DNA of 64,000 nt from Larix kaempferi (taxonomy: Eukaryota > Streptophyta > Pinopsida > Pinales > Pinaceae), in the NCBI GenBank assembly GCA_027924585.1, contig BSBM01000050.1, positions 9,790,001 to 9,854,000 on the forward strand. Reading direction: 5' to 3'. The translations under genes and the position numbers were made by a program. Shown piece after piece: positions 56,881-64,000 of this stretch. The notes under the pieces are model-generated. The model worked only from the letters and a program-made list of their open reading frames with translations. It did no database searches and was not told the origin of the DNA. The first letter of the stretch is position 1; the number at the start of each line of letters is the position of its first letter.

Positions 56881-59108
56881 ACGTTGAAGTCAACTCGATC
56901 GCCTCTCCACACCACATTGGAGCTAAGTCACTTAATTCTAGCAATCATGCTGGGGGCATGTACCAACCTTTGGATTTCATGACGGGAAGAAGTTCACCAT
57001 TGGGAACATTTTCGAGCATACTTTCCTTTTTAGGTTTCGAGCTCATTAAACCATGAAAATTATCCCGAGCATAGTTCATTTTCTGTTACAAGCTCGTTAA
57101 AAAATGAAGCAGACATCATGAGCATTCTTCCAACCTATCTCCGAGCTCATTAAAAACAGTAAGATGGTGTTTGAGCTTACTTTTCACTTTTTTCGTGCTC
57201 TGGTTAAAACATGAAAAGTGGTTTGAGCTTACTTTTCCTTTTTCGTGCTTTGGATCAAAACATGAAAAAGATTCCGAGTGCTTTTGATACCATTATCGTG
57301 CTCGTTAAACAATTGGAGTAAAAAGGTGTGCCTAACGAGTATAGGTTTATCACTTTATCTAGCCTCGCTAGACTATTTATGGAAAAGGAACTGTGCCGAG
57401 TTTACTTTTCCTTTGTTGTACTCGGTCATCAACCATGACAAAGTTGTTCATGGAGTCCTTTTTAATCTCTTTTCAGACTCCCTAAATAGAAAAAGATTGC
57501 CAAGCGAAGTTGATTCGTTCACGCTTGTAAAAGGATTTGAAGGATCGTCTCCCTAGTGATAGTTTACCCCTTTTTCGGACTAGGGGGCACTACTTACGAA
57601 AAATGAATACTCCAGCCAATCATGACTGGAAGAGTCCTCTCCCGCGTTGTTTTACCCTTTTTCGGGTGATGAGGCTAACCTTACGAAAAAGGACCGTTGG
57701 AGTCTTCTTTAGTTCTTTTCAGACTCTCTAAATATGAAATGATGACTGAGTTTTCCTTCCTTGGACTCGTGAAATCAAACATCGAAGAACCCTTTTGGGA
57801 CTGAACCCATCCTTTCTCAGGTTTGTAAAACATGTGGGATTGGACTCGTCCAAAGGATGAGCTATACCGAGCATTTGTTATCCTCCTCAAGCTCGTTAAA
57901 AAACAAAGAGGTACTCATCAAACATGATGGGGGTTGGGGGGGAATAAGTTAAGTTTCTTTTAGAAAGCTTCATGGCAGCTGGTGTCGCCCTTGAACATGG
58001 CACCTTTTTGTGTCTCATCATACAGTTGGGTAATCTACTTATCTCTGAGTCATGCCAATTCTATGAGTTGTCCCACTCCTTCAAATCATCTGAAGAATGC
58101 CTCAGTCATCATTGCATTATGTCTTGGTCTCTTCCTCGTTGAGTCAATGCTGCCGAGTCATTATTGTCATGCCATTCATGTTCAAGGGAAGTTTATCTTA
58201 GTCATACTCTGCAATATTGTTAGCCTTTACATCCCTGTGTCAGTCCATACTCATCTGATTCGTTACTTCATATCACTTTCCTATGTCGGTTTCGTGTCAA
58301 TGATGTGGGATCCATTATGTCCCTCCTTCGATGAGTCTATTCCTGTCGACTTCAACTAATTATCCAGGAATTAGTCTTAGAAACCAACCTTAGTACCTTG
58401 GTACCTGCATGCCTCAATGGTAGGTTTCCTCGTATTTGACAGTAGGTTTTCATCATTGACCTCTGATCAAATGATCTCGTGGATGTTTGACATCGACTCA
58501 TCTATTCACATTTCGTCGAGATGTACTATGATACCTTGGGAGTCATTTTCATCATTGGTGATTTCCCTCGCTCTTGTTAACGGTTTCAATCATTGACCGG
58601 TAATCAAGTGGTTTATACCATGTTCGACTTCAACACCTTGTAATCACATGGTTAGATTCGTATCGATTTGGGATCGAGTAGAAGACCCTGGATAGTTCTG
58701 AAGTCTTTTTAGCACATCTAGGTTGCGATGGAGATTTTTTTAGTAGGTTCCCACATATATATTATGTTGGTGACCTCATTGATGTACTGTCACACAGATC
58801 CACTCTTGTATTGGTCGTGGCTATGTCATTGTCTTTTCATGGATCTACGCTTGTAGTCTAGTAGCCATGATTTGTCTCCAGTCATTGTTAAGTCAGTATT
58901 ATCATGGATCTGCAATGTATTGGTTGGCATCCATGCTTTCAGTCAGTTGTTCCGAGCATGGGTATTCCCACCTCGAGGTTGTTAGACATATTGTTTATAT
59001 TTGCTTTCAGCTCTTCTCCAACTCTCCTTCAGATATCCTTGCAGACTTATTATTTGTAAAGTGTTTCGGCCATCAGATTCCTTCCGACCTCACACTTTAT
59101 GGGGCATC
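56881..59108 (+). other. Internal region of the nested element
   Basis: Non-coding. The left part has repeated GAGCTCATTAAA and CTTTTTCGTGCT words (57000-57310). The right part (57900-59108) aligns with 60540-61670 of the host element, for example the shared CATGCCTCAATGG and CATTGACCTCTGATC words and the terminal GGGGCATC. No primer site or gag-pol. Confidence 0.7.
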
Positions 59109-60188
59109 TGTTATACCTCAAATTGCCACACCATGTGTAAGTGAGAATATACATGTTTCACCACCATGGAAAACATGATGTTTATGCCTCCTAAGGGTGT
59201 TAGGACCCTTCATTATAATGTTGGTACCTTCCTTAGTCACACTTGGAAGAAAATCCAACAAGCAAGGGGTCGAAACCCACATTAACCACCTCCAAAAATT
59301 AATCCTTCTGGAACTACCGCGCCCTGCATGCCTATGGGGGAGCGGTACTGTCAAACTACCACATTCTGCATGCCTATGGGGGAGCAGTACTACCACGCTT
59401 TGCTTAGTTATAGGGGAGCGGTACTACCATGCTTTGCTTAGTTATAGGGGAGCGGTAGTCTTAGTTTAGGCTTATCCCTTTTATTTTGGATCTTGGATCT
59501 CATGGATATTTTCTTGGGATGAGGTACCCCTTCGAATCCCATCTCACTTTCCCTCCTTGGCATGATTTAGATCTTTGATCCACATATTATTCACTTAGAT
59601 CCATAATCTCCTCTTAGTGGTTGGCCTCCCAAATCCTACTTAAAGAGAGCCATCCATGAGCTAGGGGGGATGATCTTGGAAACACTAAACCTATGATCCT
59701 ATGAGTCTTGCAAGGGTGGTGTTGGAGAGCTTGGAAAGAGGTGCTACTACTTTGGACATCAAGGTATAACATTGTAATCAGTTTCTTTTGGCTTTTCTAT
59801 CATTAATATAACTTAGCCTATTCCTCTCATTTTCGTGTCTTTAATGATGAATGCATGAAATTGTCTCTATTTATATAGTTAGATCTTTGTTTATACATAT
59901 ATTGCGTTGGAGAAGGTGTTGTCTTTCCTTTGTGAACAGGTTCATAAGTCCATAATCAAAGGCTGGAGTTGTAGCAACTTAGGAGCTGCAGGACAACCAT
60001 CAAAGTAAGGTATGCCATCAACTTGCTTTGTATTTCCTAGATCTAGAAGCTTGTTAGCCAATGTGTGAACTAGATCTAGGAGGACTATAGTGTCTATTTG
60101 TTTCATCTCTGTCTTGGGTAGGCGATCAGGGGCCTTTTCAAATCCTAAGGAGATATCTACCTTTCCGTAGGGAGGTTTTCTCACAACA
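59109..60188 (+). repeat. Right LTR of the nested element
   Basis: 1,080 bp, TGTTATACCTC...CACAACA. Contains tandem GCATGCCTATGGGGGAGCGGTACTAC-type units at 59326, 59368, 59401 and 59435 (spacing 42, 33 and 34). Its ends and overall plan match the outer LTR family. Confidence 0.9.
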
Positions 60189-60193
60189 GAAAG

Positions 60194-61658
60194 GTTGTCT
60201 ATTCGGTGATAGGTTACCCCTTTTTCGGCCCGTCTAGACTATTTACGAGAAGTTATACCGCGGTCAATTTTTGGCTGGGAGAGTTCTCTCAGGAATTGTT
60301 TAACACTTTTTTGGGATCGAGGGACTAAATTTATGAAAAAGTACACTTTGGAGCCTTCTTTAAGTTTTTCAGGCTCTCTAAATGTGAAAAACTACCGAGT
60401 TTTCCTTCCTTGGACTCATTAAAATTTGACATCGAAGGACCCACTGTGGGATGAACCTCTCCTTTCTCAGGTTCTTAAAACATGTGAGATTGGACTCATC
60501 TATGAGATGAGCTATACCGAGCATCTGTTATCCTCTTCAAGCTCGAAAAACAACAAAGAGGTACTCGTCTATCATGTCCGGGGAAAATGGGAAACAAGTC
60601 GAGTTTATTTTGTTGGCAGCTTGTCAGTCGTCACCTTTGAACATGGCATGTGTCTGTCCCTTTTCCATTTTGGGTATCTATTTTCGCTGCGTTATGGTCA
60701 TCATCCTGAGTCGTTTCTCTGGCCATGAGCCTACTCATTCAGTGTCTATCCTCTTCTATCAATAATCCCTGCTGCCAAGTCCTGTTACATGTTGTTATAT
60801 GTTCAAAGGGTTGCATTGTTCAGAGTCATTCATTGTGTCAGACCTCCGCTGTGTCAGTACATGTTCCATTGTTTCATCATCCTATACTATCTTTCATTTC
60901 GATTTCGTGTCAATGATGTGGGAATCATTATGGCCCACCTTCGACGAGTCTATTCTCGTCGACGCCAAATCACTATTCGGGAATTGGACTTAGGAATCGA
61001 CCACTAGTACCTTGGTACCTGCATGCCTCAATGGCAGGTTTCCTCGTGTTTGATAGTAGGTTTACATCATTGACCTCTGATCGAACGATCTCTTGAATGC
61101 TCGACATCAACCCATTCATTCGCATTTCGTTGACATGTACTACATATACCTTGGGGATCATCGTCATCATTGGTGATTTTCGTCGCATTTGTTAACGGTT
61201 CACATCATTGACCGGTAATCAAATGGTTTCTACGATGTTCGACTTCAACACCTTGTAATCACATGGCTAGATTCGTATCATTTGCAATTGAGTAGAACAC
61301 CCCGGGCGCACCTTTGTATCTTAATTGCATCTAGGTTGCGATGGAGATGTCCTTTGTATTGTCACATAGATCCACTTTTGTACTAGTCGTGGCTGTGTCA
61401 TTACTGTCTCATGGATCTACGCTTGTTCATAGTAGCCATGATTTGTCTACAGTATATATCATCTCAGTACTCATGGATCTGCAATGTATTGGTCGGCAGC
61501 TATGATTTGAGTCAATTGTTTTCGAGCATGGGAATGCCCGCCACGATGGTATATCTGACATTTTGTTTCTGTTTCAGCTCCTTGTCTTTCTCCTCGATGC
61601 TATCTCCGCACAGTATTTGTAAATTCTTTCGGCCATCAGTCCCTTCTGAACTCACACT
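60194..61658 (+). other. 3' non-coding region of the Tat-like element, second part
   Basis: Resumes after the nested insertion with GGTTGTCTATTCGGTGATAGGTTACCCCTTTTTCGG, which matches 57541-57580 in the nested element. No ORF is recognised; the open frames here are short and unrelated to known domains. Confidence 0.65.
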
Positions 61659-61670
61659 TTAGGGGGCATC
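61659..61670 (+). promoter_or_regulatory. Polypurine tract of the Tat-like element
   Basis: TTAGGGGGCATC directly precedes the 3' LTR, as TTATGGGGCATC does for the nested element. Confidence 0.8.
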
Positions 61671-62648
61671 TGTTATACCTCCATATTTTACAGTGTCACA
61701 TCTTCACCATAAAAATAGTTGACGACACTTCCCCTACTGCTTAAAACACCCAGAAGAGAAATATGATGAATGATCCTTGAAGACAAACCTATCCTGTCAA
61801 GAATCAACTCACCTGAGACTTCATATACCTACACTACCACGCCTTGCTCAACATTGAGGGAGCGGTAGTCCCCACTACCGCGCTATGCTTCTTCTCTGCC
61901 ACGCGGTACTACCACGCTATGCTCAGTTCAAGGGGAGCATTACTCCTTTTTTAGCCTTTTTGCCATGGCTTGTGGGATCTTGATTTTTGAGATATTTTTG
62001 AGGATTGGTATCCCTGATTCGATCCTAACTCACTTTCTCAGATTAGTGGGCCTGATCCACTAAACACTCCCAAGATCCATCCTTCTCTCTTGTTGGTTAA
62101 CCCTACTACACACTATAAGAGAGAGGCCTTCCATGAGCAAAAGGGAGGACTCTTGGAGACATCAAACTTATGATCTTGAATCTTTGTGGAGATAGCTAGA
62201 GGAGAAAGCACTTGGAGCTGAGAGTTGGCTTGGATGTCAAGCAACCATTGTAAGTGATTTCAAGTTGGTAATAAAACATAACTTGTCTTGTTTCCCAAAT
62301 CATGTATGTTGATCTTGTTTCAATCATATGATTTGTATCTGTTATAGATTTAGATCCTAACTCATATTTCAAGTTGCAAGAGAATCGTATATGCTTGTAT
62401 CTTGGTTTTGTTCTGACAGGCTCATTCGCGAGGACTTGGAGATTAGAACGACCATTAGGATGAGCAGTTGAATCGAAGGTCAATTAGATCTCTTCCATTT
62501 ATTACAGTAATATAATCTTGAGATATTTGTTTAGATCTAGGAATTCAAGGTAGCATTTGTTATCTTTTTGTCTTAGTTTAGAGTCAGTTAAAGTCTACTT
62601 TAACCTAAGAGAGTTTCTACCTATCCGTAGGGAGAAATTTCTACAACA
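61671..62648 (+). repeat. 3' LTR of the 19.5-kb Tat-like element
   Basis: TGTTATACCTCC...CTACAACA, 978 bp, aligned without gaps to 43120-44097. Followed by the target duplication ATCCT at 62649-62653. Confidence 0.95.
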
Positions 62649-62653
62649 ATCCT

Positions 62654-64000
62654 AAGTCAACTGGAGCCTTGCGACTTGCTGCATGTTTGAGTCTCGACAA
62701 TCTACCTTTTATATTGAACCATAACAACAAATTAAGTTTGTTAATGGCTCAATTTGCGAAAATTCTAGATACATGAGTAATTAAGAGCTCAAGGCTCTAT
62801 AATTTGATGTGTTTTTTTACCAATCCATGCTCTAATAGTAGACCAATGAGCTTTGGCTCTAGCTCACTGGTCTACTAGTTATGGCTATGGTTCTAGCTCT
62901 AATTATAGCTCCACTTGCTCCCACAGTGCATAATTCTTCTCACTAACCCTAGAATCTAAGAAATATTTCAAAATATTCAATTAGAATTCATTCCCATCTT
63001 TGGTGTGCAAGTATCTCTTCATTATTAGACTTGGATACAATCCATCTTGGAAGTAAATGATAACCTAGTCAAATTCAGGTCTTTTCTTGTTCTGTAAGAT
63101 CCCAACAAGCATATTCCATCATGCAACAAGTCCACTAAATGAAGTGTGGTATGCCCTCTTCTGCTAGGATCAATTTCTTATGACATGGAAACGATTCTCC
63201 AATTCTTGCATCTCGCTCAATCTCTATAACAATGTCAATTTGAATAGTAATCTATGTGTGCAAACACAACCTTCATGAAATATCCAACATCTATTTTCTC
63301 CAACGACTGTTATGGAGTTTCAATGAACCCCCATTATAATTAACGTTTGTTTACCAATCCCTAATACATATACACTAAGGAAATATTCACTTGGAAGATA
63401 AACGACAACAATTAAATAGGAGTTTCCCTTGATGTCCTCCATGGAGTTATGTCCACCTCGTTGACAGCGTTGACCTTCAGTTTTCTTATAACTCTTTAGA
63501 CAATTTCTTATACTTGGGTTAGGGATACAAACAACCTCTCATCCTCTTTAATCTTCACTCTCCACATTATTCACCCTAGAAAAATATACGAGATATATTC
63601 TCTATTGCAGGAAGACTGGACATAATGGAGAGGATGCAAATGATCTAGAGGACATGAGACATATCTCATTCTAATATTCTCAAGAAGATTCCAAGGAAAT
63701 TAAAGAGAAGGTTAATGATATTGGTTCTAGTGCATCATTTACTCAGCCTTTGAAGTTGTGGAAACTAGAAATTGGTTATGAGGAGCAACCAAATATCACA
63801 ATAAGCTCCAAGAAATTGTCAAAATTTAGATGAGATGCGAGTGGGTTGTAGAAAGCTAGCATCATAGCCATTCATTGAGCTCCTCTCTGTTTCGAGAATA
63901 ATTTTATATTATCTACTAAACAGGGCCAACCACGTGAAGGTGGAAGCTCTTATGCCCCCCCCTCACATCACTCTCAATTCCCCATACCCAATGTATGTAC
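62654..64000. other. Intergenic, no gene recognised
   Basis: AT-rich sequence without convincing ORFs or repeats on either strand up to the window edge. Confidence 0.5.

Larger units (their letters stand above)
56314..60193 (+). mobile_element. Nested non-autonomous relative of the Tat-like element
   Basis: Bounded by the direct repeat GAAAG (56314-56318 and 60189-60193). The right LTR is 59109-60188 (1,080 bp, TGTTATACCTCAAATTGCC...TCACAACA). The left LTR copy at 56319-56880 is rearranged. The internal 2.2 kb has no pol and resembles the 3' non-coding region of the host element (57300-59108 compared with 60194-61670). A polypurine tract TTATGGGGCATC precedes the right LTR. Confidence 0.88.
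43115..62653 (+). mobile_element. Complete 19.5-kb Tat-like Ty3/gypsy retrotransposon
   Basis: Two LTRs of exactly 978 bp (43120-44097 and 61671-62648) are flanked by the 5-bp target duplication ATCCT (43115-43119 and 62649-62653). Inside, in order: primer site, long leader, gag, protease, RT, RNase H, integrase, second RNase H, antisense ORF, repeat-rich 3' region with a nested related element, and polypurine tract. By eye the LTRs differ at about 38 positions with no indel (about 3.9%), so the insertion is not young. The domain order, second RNase H and antisense ORF suggest the Tat/Retand side of gypsy. All ORFs carry stops or shifts. Confidence 0.93.

Overview
This is plant nuclear DNA made almost entirely of decayed and nested transposable elements. 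Ty1/copia, Ty3/gypsy chromovirus, Tat-like gypsy and plant L1-type LINE remnants, spliceosomal-type introns, TATAAATAG boxes in LTRs and the lack of any intact host gene all point to a land plant with a large repeat-rich genome. A gymnosperm (conifer-like) is my best guess but is not proven by the sequence. Nearly every reading frame is broken. Where I can infer the ancestral residue, most in-frame stops are C-to-T changes (CAG/CAA to TAG/TAA, CGA to TGA), which fits long-term cytosine methylation and decay.

Layout. 1-3019: 3' half of a copia element (integrase, RT, RNase H, 3' LTR), plus strand. About 4690-6722 and on: integrase/chromodomain tail of a gypsy chromovirus with polypurine tract and LTR start. 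9721-15565: decayed chromovirus on the minus strand with an internal RT deletion. 16011-18300: 5' LTR, primer site and leader of a second copia family. 18640-22724: L1-type LINE with a C-terminal RNase H-like domain. 22725-24180: short tandem repeats. 24201-24722 and 39180-40734: the two ends of a pogo/CENP-B-like (Tc1/mariner superfamily) transposase gene. They are separated by a minus-strand gypsy element (24723-39177) that carries an extra long ORF 3' of integrase and a solo copia LTR nested in that ORF (26838-27437). 41640-42310: an array of hairpin-forming 33/99-bp repeats. 43120-62648: a structurally complete 19.5-kb Tat-like gypsy element with 978-bp LTRs and the target duplication ATCCT. 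Its 3' region contains a related non-autonomous element (56319-60188, target duplication GAAAG) whose left LTR is scrambled by an inversion.

Most interesting is the 43120-62648 element. It has gag, protease, RT, a degenerate RNase H and integrase, then a second RNase H of cellular type after integrase. Downstream lies an antisense ORF that appears to contain its own intron, and a GGTAC/CCGCG-type motif cluster recurs in the LTRs, the leader and just upstream of the antisense ORF. Second is the minus-strand gypsy element at 24723-39177, which has a five-unit zinc-knuckle gag region, a second gag-like domain between protease and RT, and a downstream coiled-coil ORF. No rRNA, tRNA, CRISPR or intact host gene was found.
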